64,000 nucleotides of DNA from Rhizomicrobium sp. (GCA_037200045.1 JBBCHM010000001.1:2914001-2978000); one strand, 5' to 3'; shown: positions 52,835 to 61,993, counted from the stretch's first letter. The notes: generated by a model from the sequence alone, not told the origin. A program made the numbers and translations.

Positions 52835-53848
52835 GTGCATTCGATCCTAAAGCGCGCGGCGGGCGCCGCGATCATCCTTGCCGGCTTTTCCCAGGCGCCG
52901 GCGGCGGCCGAGGACTGCAAGCCGCTGACGCGCCTGGCCTCGGTCGACCTGGTGCCGGGCGCCGACAAACGGCAGGAATTCGTGCCGGTGACGCTCGCGG
53001 GCAAGGACAAGCTCATGCTGCTCGACACCGGCGGGGTGTACGCGATGATCTCACCCAGCGCCGCGCAGGAGTTGGGATTGGAAGGCAACACCGGCAATGT
53101 CGAACTTTTCGACGTGGCCGGCCGCAAATCGGATCTGTATGCGGCGGCCAGCTTCGCGCTGGGCCGTCTCAAGATGGACCGGATGCCGTTCGCCATCACC
53201 GACGGCGCCAAGGTTTCGGACGATCCGCGCATCGCGGGCATTCTCGGCCCCGATCTCTTCAAGCACTACGAGCTCGACATCGATTTCGGCGCCAACAAGC
53301 TCAGCGTCTTTTCGCAGGATCACTGCGAGGGCAAGGTGATCTATTGGCCGGCGACCGCGGTCGCGGTCGTGCCGATGCGCGTTTACGGCTCGGGGCACAT
53401 CATCGTGCCGGTGCAGCTCGATGGAAAGGAAGTCCTGGCGACGCTGGACACCGGCGCCTGGAACACGACGCTGACGCAGCGCATCGCGGAAAGCCAATAC
53501 GGGTTGAAAATGGGGTCCGCCGACACGCCGCAATCGGGCGCCTTGGAGGGGCGCGCCGCCTCGCACACCTACAGCCATGTCTTCGCATCGCTGACCTTCG
53601 AGGGCATCACGGTCAACCATCCGCATGTCGAGATCATTCCCGACATGACCCATGATCTTCTGGCCAACACCCCGCCCGACACGGGAACCCGCCTACGACC
53701 TGTGGAGGCCAAGGAATTCGATTCCAGCATGCTGATCGGCATGAACATCCTGCGCCACTTCCATATCTTTATCTCCTACAAGGAGAACAAGCTGTACGTG
53801 ACGCCGGCCGATGCACCCGCCGCGCCGCCGTCGGCACCCACGCAGTAA
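52835..53848 (+). CDS. Exported retropepsin-like aspartyl protease with two DTG motifs
   Basis: This 337-residue protein has a signal peptide (about residues 1-25) and two aspartyl-protease half-domains in one chain: [20 protein letters not shown] near residue 68 and [20 protein letters not shown] near residue 206. Each is the D-T-G pattern of retropepsin folds, so the pair could form one pseudo-dimeric active site. The C-terminus [20 protein letters not shown] is conserved with the broken paralogue upstream, after which a Pro/Ala tail follows. Start GTG 52835. Periplasmic location is likely; the substrate is unknown. Confidence 0.75.
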   Translation: MHSILKRAAGAAIILAGFSQAPAAAEDCKPLTRLASVDLVPGADKRQEFVPVTLAGKDKLMLLDTGGVYAMISPSAAQELGLEGNTGNVELFDVAGRKSDLYAAASFALGRLKMDRMPFAITDGAKVSDDPRIAGILGPDLFKHYELDIDFGANKLSVFSQDHCEGKVIYWPATAVAVVPMRVYGSGHIIVPVQLDGKEVLATLDTGAWNTTLTQRIAESQYGLKMGSADTPQSGALEGRAASHTYSHVFASLTFEGITVNHPHVEIIPDMTHDLLANTPPDTGTRLRPVEAKEFDSSMLIGMNILRHFHIFISYKENKLYVTPADAPAAPPSAPTQ

Positions 53849-53859
53849 GAGGCGACACG

Positions 53860-55077
53860 ATGAGCGCGGCCGAAGAGAAATCCGAGAAACCTTCCGCGAA
53901 GCTGGACCGCAATGCCTTCGACTGGGCCGATCCGCTGCTGATCGAGCAGGAATTGTCGGGCGAGGAGCGCATGGTGCGCGACAGCGCGCGCGAATACTGC
54001 CAGGACAGGCTCGCGAGCCGCGTGAAGCTGGCCTTCCGCCACGAGACCTTCGACCGCGCCATCATGACCGAGATGGGAGCGCTCGGCCTTCTGGGAAGCA
54101 CGCTGCCGGAAGAGTATGGCTGCGCCGGGCTGAATTATGTCTGCTACGGCCTCGTCGCGCGCGAGGTCGAGCGGGTCGACTCGGGCTACCGCTCGGCGAT
54201 GAGCGTGCAGTCTTCGCTGGTCATGCATCCGATCCATGCCTATGGCACCGAAGAGACGCGGCGCAAATTCCTGCCCAAGCTCGCGAGCGGCGAATTCGTC
54301 GGCTGCTTCGGCCTGACCGAGCCCGATCACGGCTCCGATCCCGGCGGCATGAAGACCCGCGCGGTCAAGGAAGCCGGCGGCTACCGCCTCAACGGCGCCA
54401 AGATGTGGATCACCAATGCGCCGATCGCCGATGTCGCGGTGGTTTGGGCCAAGCTCGACGACGTCATCCGTGGCTTCGTGGTCGAGCGCGGCATGAAGGG
54501 ATTCTCGACGCCCAAGATCGAAGGCAAGTTCTCGCTGCGCGCCAGCGTCACCGGCGAGATCGTGCTGGAGGACGTGCTGGTGCCCGAGGCCAATCTGCTG
54601 CCGAACGCCAAGGGCCTGGGCGGGCCGTTCGGCTGCCTCAACCGGGCGCGTTACGGCATCGCCTGGGGCGCGATGGGCGCGGCGGAAGCCTGCTGGCACG
54701 CGGCGCGGCAATACACGCTGGACCGCAAGCAGTTCGGCCGCCCGCTGGCCGCGACCCAGCTCGTGCAGAAGAAACTCGCCGACATGCAGACCGAGATCAC
54801 GCTGGGCCTTCTAGGCGCGCTGCGCCTGGGCCGGCTGATCGACAGCGGCGACGCGGCGGCGCCGGCAATCTCGCTGATGAAGCGCAACAATTGCGGCAAG
54901 GCGCTCGCCATCGCGCGCGAGGCCCGCGACATGCACGGCGGCAACGGCGTGTCGGACGAATATCCGGTTATCCGCCACGTGCTGAACCTGGAAGCCGTGA
55001 ACACCTATGAAGGCACCCACGACGTCCACGCCCTGATCCTGGGACGGGCGCAAACCGGGATTCAGGCGTTCAGTTGA
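53860..55077 (+). CDS. gcdH: Glutaryl-CoA dehydrogenase-like acyl-CoA dehydrogenase
   Basis: This 405-residue FAD enzyme oxidatively decarboxylates glutaryl-CoA to crotonyl-CoA in lysine and tryptophan breakdown. The FAD-binding block is [19 protein letters not shown], followed by [18 protein letters not shown]. The catalytic Glu lies in [20 protein letters not shown], which is the GcdH-type ending, and the [13 protein letters not shown] and [20 protein letters not shown] motifs also match. It is 11 bases after the protease gene, but the functions are unrelated. Confidence 0.9.
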   Translation: MSAAEEKSEKPSAKLDRNAFDWADPLLIEQELSGEERMVRDSAREYCQDRLASRVKLAFRHETFDRAIMTEMGALGLLGSTLPEEYGCAGLNYVCYGLVAREVERVDSGYRSAMSVQSSLVMHPIHAYGTEETRRKFLPKLASGEFVGCFGLTEPDHGSDPGGMKTRAVKEAGGYRLNGAKMWITNAPIADVAVVWAKLDDVIRGFVVERGMKGFSTPKIEGKFSLRASVTGEIVLEDVLVPEANLLPNAKGLGGPFGCLNRARYGIAWGAMGAAEACWHAARQYTLDRKQFGRPLAATQLVQKKLADMQTEITLGLLGALRLGRLIDSGDAAAPAISLMKRNNCGKALAIAREARDMHGGNGVSDEYPVIRHVLNLEAVNTYEGTHDVHALILGRAQTGIQAFS

Positions 55078-55081
55078 ACAT

Positions 55082-55200
55082 TTTCCTCCCCCGCTGTTGC
55101 GGGGGAGGTGCCGAGCGCAGCGAGGCGGAGGGGCCCCCCCTCCGTCATGCCTACGCTGCGCTTCGGCGTGCCACCTCCCCCGCAACAGCGGGGGAGGAAA
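55082..55200. repeat. Palindromic element family B, copy 1
   Basis: A 119-base element with exact 29-base terminal inverted repeats (55082-55110 and 55172-55200). Each end is also a hairpin, CCTCCCCCGC-TGTT-GCGGGGGAGG. An inner block CCGAGCGCAGCGAGGCGGAG also occurs, inverted, in copy 2 at 59183-59311. It lies between the convergent stops of gcdH and the ferritin-like gene, where it may also end transcription. Confidence 0.92.
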
Positions 55201-55205
55201 GGGTC

Positions 55206-55514
55206 CTAAGGCTTCTCCGCCTCGTGCTCGACCTCGATGATGTCCTTCTCGGTGAAGAGATATTCCTTCAGCTCCTTGGCGAAATGCGGATTGTTGCGCC
55301 TGAGCCACTCGATGATCATCGCGGCGTGCTCGATCTCCTCGCGCATGTTGTGCAGGAGGATTTCCTTCAGCGACGGCGCGTCGCAATCGTCGGCGCGCTG
55401 GCGGTACCAGTCGGCGGCCTCGAGCTCCTCCATCAGCGAGACGATGGCCTGGTGCATCGCCAGCGTCTCCTTGGACAGGCGCTCGCGCGGGGCGTGGAGG
55501 TTTTCGCTGGACAT
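55206..55514 (-). CDS. Encapsulated-ferritin (EncFtn)-like protein without encapsulin
   Basis: A 102-residue ferritin-like two-helix protein. The block IVSLMEELEAADWYRQR and the second-helix block HNMREEIEHAAMIIEWLRR match the EncFtn family. Glu32, Glu60 and His63 fall where the ferroxidase ligands (Glu, Glu-x-x-His) are expected. It ends YLFTEKDIIEVEHEAEKP with no recognisable encapsulin-targeting peptide, and no encapsulin gene is in the window. ATG 55514 is chosen because family members begin with a short MSSE-type leader before HEP. It diverges from the CoA-transferase gene by 68 bases. Confidence 0.82.
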   Translation of the reverse strand: MSSENLHAPRERLSKETLAMHQAIVSLMEELEAADWYRQRADDCDAPSLKEILLHNMREEIEHAAMIIEWLRRNNPHFAKELKEYLFTEKDIIEVEHEAEKP

Positions 55515-55582
55515 GGGATTTGGCTCTCGAATGGGTCGCTTTGGTATATCCTGAGTGAAGCATCTTTGGGGCGGAATCGGCA

Positions 55583-56707
55583 ATGAAGCTCGACGGCATC
55601 CGCGTCCTCGATTTGTCGCAGTTCCTGCCCGGGCCGCACCTGACCATGACCATGGCCGACCACGGCGCCGACGTCATCATGGTCGAGCCCAGGAACGGCG
55701 TCGGCGAGCCGGTGCGGGCAATGGGCACGCGCGCCCCCGACGGCACAACGGTATGGTTCCGCAACATCGCGCGCGGCAAGCGTTCCGTCGTGCTCGACCT
55801 CAAGGACGGGGCCGATCGCGCGGCGTTCCTCGATCTGGCCGCCGGCGCCGATGTGATCGTCGAAGCCTTCCGTCCCGGCGTCGTGAAGCGGCTCGGCATC
55901 GGCTATGACGCGGTCGCGGCGCGCAATCCGCGCATCGTCTATTGCTCGATCAGCGCCTTCGGGCAGGACGGCCCGTGGACCCAGAAGCCGTCGCACGATC
56001 TGGGCGTCCAGGCGCTGGCCGGCACGCTGGGTCTGTCGCGCGGGCTCGCTGACGGCAAGCCCAACATGCCGAACCTGGTCGCCGCCGACATGGCCTCGTC
56101 GCTGACCGCGCTGTCGGCGATCCTGATGGCGCTGCTGGCGCGCGAGAAGACGGGCCGGGGCGATTATATCGACATCGCGATGTACGACGCGCTGCTCGCC
56201 TGGACGCCGAACGTCACCGGCGCCGTGCTGGGCGAGGGCCGGGCGCCGCAGCCGCTCGCGATGCGCAATTACGGCGGCCAGGCGATGAACCGCATCTACG
56301 AGACGAAGGACGGCGGCTTCATCGCGCTCGCCGGCTCGGAGGCGAAGTTCTGCGAGAACCTGCTGCGCGCCCTTGGCCGCCTCGATTTCCTCGACCTCGC
56401 GAAGGGCGAGCCGGGGCCATCGCAAAAGCCGTTGACCGATTTCTTCACCGCGCTCTTCGTGACCAGGACACGCGCCGAATGGGAGGCGTTCCTGGAGCCC
56501 ATCGATCTGTGCTGGGCGCCGGTGCGCACGCTGAAGGACGCGTTCGAAGACGCGAACGCGCGGGCGCGGGCGCTGCTGCTGCGCGACGCCGCCGGCAACC
56601 CGCATATCGGCCCCGCGATAAAGTTCGCCGGCGAGCCGGTGGAGCCGAACCTGGCGGTGCCGGACTACGCGCCGGAAGCGCGCCCCGCCTGGCGCAATCG
56701 GAGCTAG
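55583..56707 (+). CDS. CaiB/BaiF family CoA-transferase
   Basis: A 374-residue class III CoA-transferase, in the family of formyl-CoA transferase, CaiB and alpha-methylacyl-CoA racemase. Family marks are LDGIRVLDLSQFLPGPHLTM, the SVVLDLKDGADRAAFLDLAA block, the probable catalytic Asp in KPSHDLGVQALAG, and GRGDYIDIAMYDALLAW. The CoA donor and acceptor cannot be predicted. The overall size, and the closing part resembling PVRTLKDAFEDANARAR, suit the racemase-like branch. ATG 55583. Confidence 0.88.
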   Translation: MKLDGIRVLDLSQFLPGPHLTMTMADHGADVIMVEPRNGVGEPVRAMGTRAPDGTTVWFRNIARGKRSVVLDLKDGADRAAFLDLAAGADVIVEAFRPGVVKRLGIGYDAVAARNPRIVYCSISAFGQDGPWTQKPSHDLGVQALAGTLGLSRGLADGKPNMPNLVAADMASSLTALSAILMALLAREKTGRGDYIDIAMYDALLAWTPNVTGAVLGEGRAPQPLAMRNYGGQAMNRIYETKDGGFIALAGSEAKFCENLLRALGRLDFLDLAKGEPGPSQKPLTDFFTALFVTRTRAEWEAFLEPIDLCWAPVRTLKDAFEDANARARALLLRDAAGNPHIGPAIKFAGEPVEPNLAVPDYAPEARPAWRNRS

Positions 56708-56711
56708 CACC

Positions 56712-57815
56712 ATGTCGATGACCTACCGGCCCCAAACGCCGCATCGCCCGCCCGACCCGAACAACGACGTCGGCATTCTTGTCGTTTTCGGGGGCTTGGG
56801 CGCAGTTGTCCTCGCGTTTACCGCGCTGGCCAGTTCGGTGGCCGCCGCGATGTATGCCGGCGTCTATATCGTGCTCGCCGGCGGCCTTTTGTTCGGCCTG
56901 CGCAAGGAACGTCGGGGCTCGTTCCGGACTGCGTTCTTCGTTCTTCTGGCAAGCGGCGCGGCGGCGGCGATTTCGCCCCTTCTCGTCTTCGATTGGAAAC
57001 TCTTCACCTGGACGGTGGCCGAAATCGCGGTCGCGGCGCTTTATGCGGCGAGCCTCGTCCTCGGCTTGTTCGCGGCGTTGAAGCCGTTCTGGCGCTGGCT
57101 GGCGGTCGCTCTCGCCCTCGCGCTGGTGGCGATCGTGGTCTATGCGCCGGCGCCGAAGGGCGGCGAAGCGGCGGACGAGGGCTTCAGCGTCGCGGTCTCG
57201 GTGCATGACGAGGAGGGGCGGCCATTGCCCGGCGCGCTCGTCACCTGCGCCATTGCCTTTGCCTGGAGCGACGGCGTGGCGATCGATTTCGACCATGCAC
57301 ACGTCACCGACCTCCTCGGCCATGTCGACCCCTGGGAATTCCACGAGGACCGCCGGCTCAAGGCCGTGATCTGCGGCGCGACCAAGCCCGCCGGCTCCGG
57401 CACCGCCGGTTTTCCGACGGCGATGGCGACCGTCGCGCCCATTCTGAAGGGCGAGAACGAAGTCGAGATCGATCTGCACGAGAACCCGCACCCCGATACC
57501 GCCTATCTCGACATCGAACTCGCGCATCCGCCACAGGTGAACTGGTTCTATCTGAACTATGAGCTATGGCCGGGCCCGCCGGGCGATATTCCGTTCGGCG
57601 GCAGCGCGGAAAGCGGCCAACGGCCCATCGTCTCCGCCCGCTACGCCGACGATTTCGCGATTCCCGCCGCCGATGCGTCGTCCGATCTTTATCTGCGCTA
57701 CCGGTTCGAAGGCCCGTCCGGCGCCGTCTCCCAGACCGTCCATGTCGGACCGCTGGAGGCGGGCCGCCGCCGCGTGCTGACGCTCGACGTGCCGTGGCAG
57801 GCCCAGCCGCGATAA
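56712..57815 (+). CDS. Membrane protein of unknown function with C-terminal soluble domain
   Basis: A 367-residue protein, not assigned to a family. About five hydrophobic segments fill residues 20-145 (for example VGILVVFGGLGAVVLAFTAL and WRWLAVALALALVAIVVYAP). A roughly 210-residue domain follows, facing the periplasm or cytoplasm. It begins FSVAVSVHDEEGRPLPGALV, which looks like an Ig-/CNA-B-like beta domain that decorates extracellular proteins. A terminator follows the stop. It is four bases after the CoA-transferase gene and may be co-transcribed. Confidence 0.6.
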   Translation: MSMTYRPQTPHRPPDPNNDVGILVVFGGLGAVVLAFTALASSVAAAMYAGVYIVLAGGLLFGLRKERRGSFRTAFFVLLASGAAAAISPLLVFDWKLFTWTVAEIAVAALYAASLVLGLFAALKPFWRWLAVALALALVAIVVYAPAPKGGEAADEGFSVAVSVHDEEGRPLPGALVTCAIAFAWSDGVAIDFDHAHVTDLLGHVDPWEFHEDRRLKAVICGATKPAGSGTAGFPTAMATVAPILKGENEVEIDLHENPHPDTAYLDIELAHPPQVNWFYLNYELWPGPPGDIPFGGSAESGQRPIVSARYADDFAIPAADASSDLYLRYRFEGPSGAVSQTVHVGPLEAGRRRVLTLDVPWQAQPR

Positions 57816-57829
57816 GGCGGAAAAAACGA

Positions 57830-57856
57830 AAAGCTCCGGAACGTGTCCGGAGCTTT
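57830..57856. terminator. Bidirectional intrinsic terminator
   Basis: An 11-base stem, AAAGCTCCGGA (57830-57840) with TCCGGAGCTTT (57846-57856), encloses loop ACGTG. It is followed by TTTCCC on the + strand. On the - strand it is followed by a T-run, because AAAAAACG precedes it on the + strand. It can end both the membrane-protein transcript (+) and the SDR transcript (-). Confidence 0.75.
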
Positions 57857-58200
57857 CCCATTCCCGCAAAAGCGGGCTTTGCAGGCGAGCCTAGGCTCGC
57901 GAAGTCTCATTCGATTTTGGGCGGCGACCGGCGTTTCGCCTCGGCCGGTCGTGGCTCCGCGCTGGGCGGAGCCCCGGTTCTATGCCCGGTGGAGTAACTT
58001 CCATGCGGAATCTCCCTATGACGAGCGGTTTCTCTGGCTGCTCGGCAGGTTCCGCGGGATTCCGGTCCGACCCGAAATCGCTGCGCCGTTGCGCGCGGTG
58101 CCATCCGTCTTAGCGGCCGTGACGAAATCCTCCGCCCGTGACGCTTGCGTGTCAACAGCGAAGAATCGATCCGTACACGGATGGAGACCGGAATGCAGCC
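57857..58200. other. Intergenic region with stacked hairpins, no gene supported
   Basis: After the terminator come CCCGC-AAAA-GCGGG (57863-57876), followed by CTTTG, and a perfect 16-base palindrome GCGAGCCTAGGCTCGC (57885-57900). Further on is a GGCTCCGC/GCGGAGCC stem around 57952-57972. Open frames here have poor codon bias and overlap these repeats, so I do not call them genes. It may be the remains of another palindromic element. Confidence 0.5.
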
Positions 58201-59097
58201 TCACACGCTGCGCTGCGCCTTGTCCTTGTCGTTGGCCGAGCGGATCTGGCCGCGGATCGCCTCCCATTCCGCGTCGCCCAGCGCCGCCAGCCGCGCGAAG
58301 TTCCCGCCGCTCGCCAGATGCATGGCGCCGTCGATCGCGATGGTCTGGCCGGTGAGATATTCGCAGCCATCGGCCATCAGGAACGAAGCCAGGTTGGCGA
58401 GTTCCACCATCTCGCCGTTGCGCGCGATGCCGGCGGTCTGCCGCGCCGAGGCTTCGGTGTTGCCGCTCGCCGCCGGGTTCAGCCGCTCCCACGCGCCCTT
58501 GGTCGGGAACGGGCCCGGCGCGATGGCGTTGAGGCGGATGCCGTTCGGTCCCCATTCCTGCGCCAGCGACTTGGTCATGACGTTGAGGCCGGCCTTGCTC
58601 ATCGCGCTCGGCACGGTGAACGGCCCGCCGTTCCAGATCCAGGTCGTGAGGATCGAGATCACGCTCGCCTTCTTCTCCTCCTCGATCCAGCGCTTGCCGC
58701 AGGCCAGCGTGACGTAGAACGAGCCGCGGAACACGATGTCGGCGATGGCATTGAAGCCGCGCGGCGACAGGTCCTTGGTGCGCGAGATGAAATTGCCCGC
58801 CGCGTTGTTGACGAGGCCGGTCAGCGCCCCGCCATCGGCCCAGATCTGCGCGATCATGTCGTCGACCGCTTCGGCGACGCGGATGTCGCAGGCGATGCCC
58901 TTCACGGTGGCGCCGGTGTCGTCGCTGATCTTTTTGGCGGTCTCGTCCAAGACCGGCTTGCGCCGGCCGCAAATATAAACGGTCGCGCCGAGCTGGGCAT
59001 AGGCCTCGGTCATGACCTCGCCGAGCCCGGTGCCGCCGCCCGTCACCAGGATGCGCTTGCCCTTTAAAATCCCGTCCTTGAGCATCAAGTTGTACAT
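58201..59097 (-). CDS. Short-chain reductase, 2,4-dienoyl-CoA reductase-like
   Basis: A 298-residue SDR. The NAD(P)-binding motif is VTGGGTGLGEVMTEAYAQLG, the second is LTGLVNNAAGNF, and the later block is NAIAPGPFPTKGAWERLNP. The usual YxxxK tyrosine is Ser/Met context here (VPSAMSKAGLNVMTKSL), which is normal in the DECR branch, where the catalytic Tyr comes from elsewhere in the chain. It would reduce 2,4-dienoyl-CoA in unsaturated fatty acid oxidation. ATG 59097 is chosen just before MYNLMLKDG. It diverges from the helicase gene, with 42 bases between start codons. Confidence 0.82.
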   Translation of the reverse strand: MYNLMLKDGILKGKRILVTGGGTGLGEVMTEAYAQLGATVYICGRRKPVLDETAKKISDDTGATVKGIACDIRVAEAVDDMIAQIWADGGALTGLVNNAAGNFISRTKDLSPRGFNAIADIVFRGSFYVTLACGKRWIEEEKKASVISILTTWIWNGGPFTVPSAMSKAGLNVMTKSLAQEWGPNGIRLNAIAPGPFPTKGAWERLNPAASGNTEASARQTAGIARNGEMVELANLASFLMADGCEYLTGQTIAIDGAMHLASGGNFARLAALGDAEWEAIRGQIRSANDKDKAQRSV

Positions 59098-59139
59098 GAT
59101 CTGTTCCTCCGCGGTTCTTTGAGGCAGAGTAGGAGCGAG

Positions 59140-61767
59140 ATGGCCCTGAAAGCAAAAATGACGACGGGTAAGGCCGCAGCTTTTTCCTCCCCCGCTGTTG
59201 CGGGGGAGGTGGCTCGCCCGCACTTCGCGGGCGAGACGGAGGGGGCCAGCTTGGCGGCCCCCCTCCGCCTCGCTGCGCTCGGCACCTCCCCCGCAACAGC
59301 GGGGGAGGAAAAGTGCGTCGCGCTCCCCGCCGCCTTCTCCGCCTGGTTCGCCTCCCGCGGCTGGTCGATCCGCCCGCACCAATCCGCCCTGATCGAACAC
59401 GCGTCGCGCGGCGAATCCGTGCTGCTGGTGGCGCCGACCGGCGGCGGCAAGACGCTGGCCGGCTTCCTGCCCAGCCTGATCGATCTGGCGAAACTGCCGG
59501 CGCGGCGCAGCGCCCGCCTGCACACGCTCTATATCTCGCCGCTGAAGGCGCTCGCCGTCGACGTGGCGCGCAACCTCGAAGCGCCGGTCGCCGAGATGGG
59601 TCTTCCCATCCGGGTCGAGACCCGCACCGGCGATACCTCGGTTTCGAAACGCCAGCGCCAGCGCCACCGCCCGCCCGACATCCTGCTCACCACGCCGGAG
59701 CAGCTCGCGCTGCTGCTGTCCAATCCCGGCGCCGGCCTGATGTTCGCGGACCTCAAGGCCGTGGTGCTCGACGAGCTGCACGCCATGCACAATTCCAAGC
59801 GCGGCGATCTTCTGGCGCTCGGTCTCGCGCGGCTGCGCACGCTGGCGCCGGGCCATCGCCGCGTCGGCCTTTCGGCGACGGTCGCGGACCCCGCGCCCTT
59901 GCAGCGCTATCTGATGCCGCAGCCCGCCCAGGGCGAAGCGCGTTCGGAGCTGGTCCTCGGCCGCCCCGGCGCCAAGCCGCAAATTTCAATCAGCGCATCC
60001 GATTCCTACGTCCCCTGGGCCGGGCATCTGGCGCGCCATGCGATGGCCGACGTAATGGCGGCGATCAAGTCGGCGAAGACCGCGCTCGTCTTCGTCAACA
60101 CCCGCAGCCAGGCGGAACGCACCTTCCAGGAATTGTGGCGCATCAACGCCGACAACCTCGCCATCGCGCTGCATCACGGCAGCCTCGCGCCGCAGCAGCG
60201 CCGCAAGGTCGAGGCCGCGATGACGCGCGGCGACCTGCGCGCCGTGGTCTGCACCTCGACGCTGGATCTCGGCATCGACTGGGGCGCGGTGGACAAGGTG
60301 ATCTGCATCGGCGCGCCCAAGGGCGCCGCGCGGCTGGTGCAGCGCATCGGCCGCGCCAATCACCGGCTCGACGAGCCGAGCCAGGCGCTGCTCGTGCCCG
60401 CCAACCGTTTCGAAGTCCTCGAATGCAACGCCGCGCGCGACGCGGTGCTGGCCGGCGAGCTCGACGGCGAGCGGCTCAAGCGCGGCGGCCTCGATGTTCT
60501 CGCGCAGCATGTCCTCGGCATGGCGTGCTCCAAGCCGTTCGACGCCGCGGCGCTCTACGCCGAAGTGCGGTCGGCCTCGCCCTACGCGCATCTGACGCGC
60601 GAGGATTTCGACAAAGTGGTCGATTTCGTCGCCACCGGCGGCTATGCGCTGAAGCGCTACGACCGTTACGCCCGGCTGCGCCAGACGCCCGAACGGCTGT
60701 GGCGCCTCTCGCATCCGCGTCTCGCGCAGCAATACCGCATGAATGCCGGCGTCATCGTCGACGAGCCGATGGTCGACATCCGCCTCCAGGCGCGCGGCAA
60801 GCCGACAGGCGCGGGCGGCCGCGTGCTCGGCCAGCTCGAGGAATATTTCATCGAGCAGCTCGTGCCCAGCGACACCTTCATCTTCTCCGGTCATGTCCTG
60901 CGCTTTGAGGGCATGCGCGAGGACGGCGCCTATGTCAGCCGCACCCAGGAAGCCGAGGCGCAGATCCCGTCCTATAACGGCGGCAAGTTTCCGCTCTCCA
61001 CGTTTCTCGCCCAACGCGTGCGCGAGATGGTGTCGCGTCCCGAAACCTGGGCGAACCTGCCCGATCCGGTCGGCGAGTGGCTGCGCATGCAGGCGTTCCG
61101 CTCGGTGATCCCGCAGCCCGGCCAGCTCCTGGTCGAAACCTTCCCGCGCGGTTCGAAAGAGTACCTCGTCTGCTATCCCTTCGAGGGCCGTCTGGCGCAT
61201 CAGACGCTCGGCATGCTCTTGACGCGCCGTCTCGAACGGTTGCGCCTGCGCCCGCTGGGTTTCGTCGCCAACGAATATGCGCTGGCGATCTGGGCCCTGC
61301 GCGACATGGGCGGCGCCGACATGGACGCGCTGTTCGCCGAAGACATGCTGGGCGACGATCTCGATGCCTGGCTTGCCGAGTCGAGCCTCTACAAGCGCAC
61401 CTTCCGCAACTGCGCGATCATCTCGGGCCTGATCGAGCGGCGCCATCCGCGCGGCGAGAAGACGGGCCGGCAAGTCACCTTTTCCTCCGACCTGATCTAC
61501 GACGTGCTGCGCGAGCACGAGCCCGATCATGTGCTGCTGCGTGCGACATATGAGGACGCCGGTTCGGGCCTGCTCGACATCGCGCGGCTGGCCGATATGC
61601 TGCGGCGCATCCGGGGCCGCATTGTCACGCGCCGTCTCGAACGCGTATCGCCTTTGGCCGTGCCCGCGCTGCTGGAGATCAGCAAGGAGATGGTGGCCGG
61701 CGAAGCGCACGAGGACATCCTGCACGAAGCGGAAGAACGCCTGATCGAGGATGCGATGCGGATTTAA
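59140..61767 (+). CDS. Ligase-associated DEXH-box helicase (Lhr-like)
   Basis: An 875-residue superfamily-2 helicase of the DNA-damage-response group linked to a special DNA ligase and PdeM. Motif I is VAPTGGGKTLAGFLPS, motif II VVLDELHAMHNSKRGD (DELH), motif III GLSATVADPAP. The second RecA domain has TLVFVNTRSQ-like ALVFVNTRSQAERTFQEL and motif VI LVQRIGRANHRLDEP. The Lhr-type C-terminal core follows. ATG 59140 has AGGAG four bases upstream. Residues about 15-58 are encoded by palindromic element B copy 2, and the TTG at 59251 is the last usable start before the core. The stop codon lies in element C. Confidence 0.88.
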   Translation: MALKAKMTTGKAAAFSSPAVAGEVARPHFAGETEGASLAAPLRLAALGTSPATAGEEKCVALPAAFSAWFASRGWSIRPHQSALIEHASRGESVLLVAPTGGGKTLAGFLPSLIDLAKLPARRSARLHTLYISPLKALAVDVARNLEAPVAEMGLPIRVETRTGDTSVSKRQRQRHRPPDILLTTPEQLALLLSNPGAGLMFADLKAVVLDELHAMHNSKRGDLLALGLARLRTLAPGHRRVGLSATVADPAPLQRYLMPQPAQGEARSELVLGRPGAKPQISISASDSYVPWAGHLARHAMADVMAAIKSAKTALVFVNTRSQAERTFQELWRINADNLAIALHHGSLAPQQRRKVEAAMTRGDLRAVVCTSTLDLGIDWGAVDKVICIGAPKGAARLVQRIGRANHRLDEPSQALLVPANRFEVLECNAARDAVLAGELDGERLKRGGLDVLAQHVLGMACSKPFDAAALYAEVRSASPYAHLTREDFDKVVDFVATGGYALKRYDRYARLRQTPERLWRLSHPRLAQQYRMNAGVIVDEPMVDIRLQARGKPTGAGGRVLGQLEEYFIEQLVPSDTFIFSGHVLRFEGMREDGAYVSRTQEAEAQIPSYNGGKFPLSTFLAQRVREMVSRPETWANLPDPVGEWLRMQAFRSVIPQPGQLLVETFPRGSKEYLVCYPFEGRLAHQTLGMLLTRRLERLRLRPLGFVANEYALAIWALRDMGGADMDALFAEDMLGDDLDAWLAESSLYKRTFRNCAIISGLIERRHPRGEKTGRQVTFSSDLIYDVLREHEPDHVLLRATYEDAGSGLLDIARLADMLRRIRGRIVTRRLERVSPLAVPALLEISKEMVAGEAHEDILHEAEERLIEDAMRI
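59183..59311. repeat. Palindromic element family B, copy 2, inside the helicase frame
   Basis: A 129-base element with exact 29-base terminal inverted repeats (59183-59211 and 59283-59311) identical to those of copy 1, and the shared inner block in reverse orientation. It is open in the helicase frame throughout and reads FSSPAVAGEVARPHFAGE on the left side and TSPATAGEEK on the right. The helicase core (AAFSAWFASRGWSIRPHQ) begins about seven residues after its end. Confidence 0.9.
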
Positions 61768-61990
61768 CCCTCCCGCTTGCGGGGTCCGTAGCGACAGCGT
61801 ACGGACGCGGAGCGAAGCGGAGCAGGGGTCGAAATTTGCGAAGCAAATTTCGGGGAGGGGGCAGCCCATCAGGTGGAGCACAGATACCGCCGCTTTCTCC
61901 TGCTCCGCGTCCATGCGCTGAGGCTATGGACCCCCGAAAAATCCTCGCTGCGCTCAGATTTTTCGACCCTCCCGTAAACGGGAGGGTTAA
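61764..61990. repeat. Palindromic element family C between helicase and pdeM
   Basis: A 227-base element with ends TTAACCCTCCCG (left) and CGGGAGGGTTAA (right). Inside are several hairpins: GTCCGTA/TACGGAC, CGAAATTTGC-GAA-GCAAATTTCG (61829-61851 region) and CGAAAAATC/GATTTTTCG. Its left end contains the TAA stop of the helicase gene (61765-61767). Its right end supplies GGAGGG, seven bases before the pdeM ATG. Only one copy is in this window. Confidence 0.82.
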
Positions 61991-61993
61991 AGT

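Noticed and set aside
57843..58355. 170-residue + strand frame between the terminator and the SDR gene
   Set aside because: It is built from palindromic sequence and then the antisense of the SDR gene; no motif and poor codon bias.
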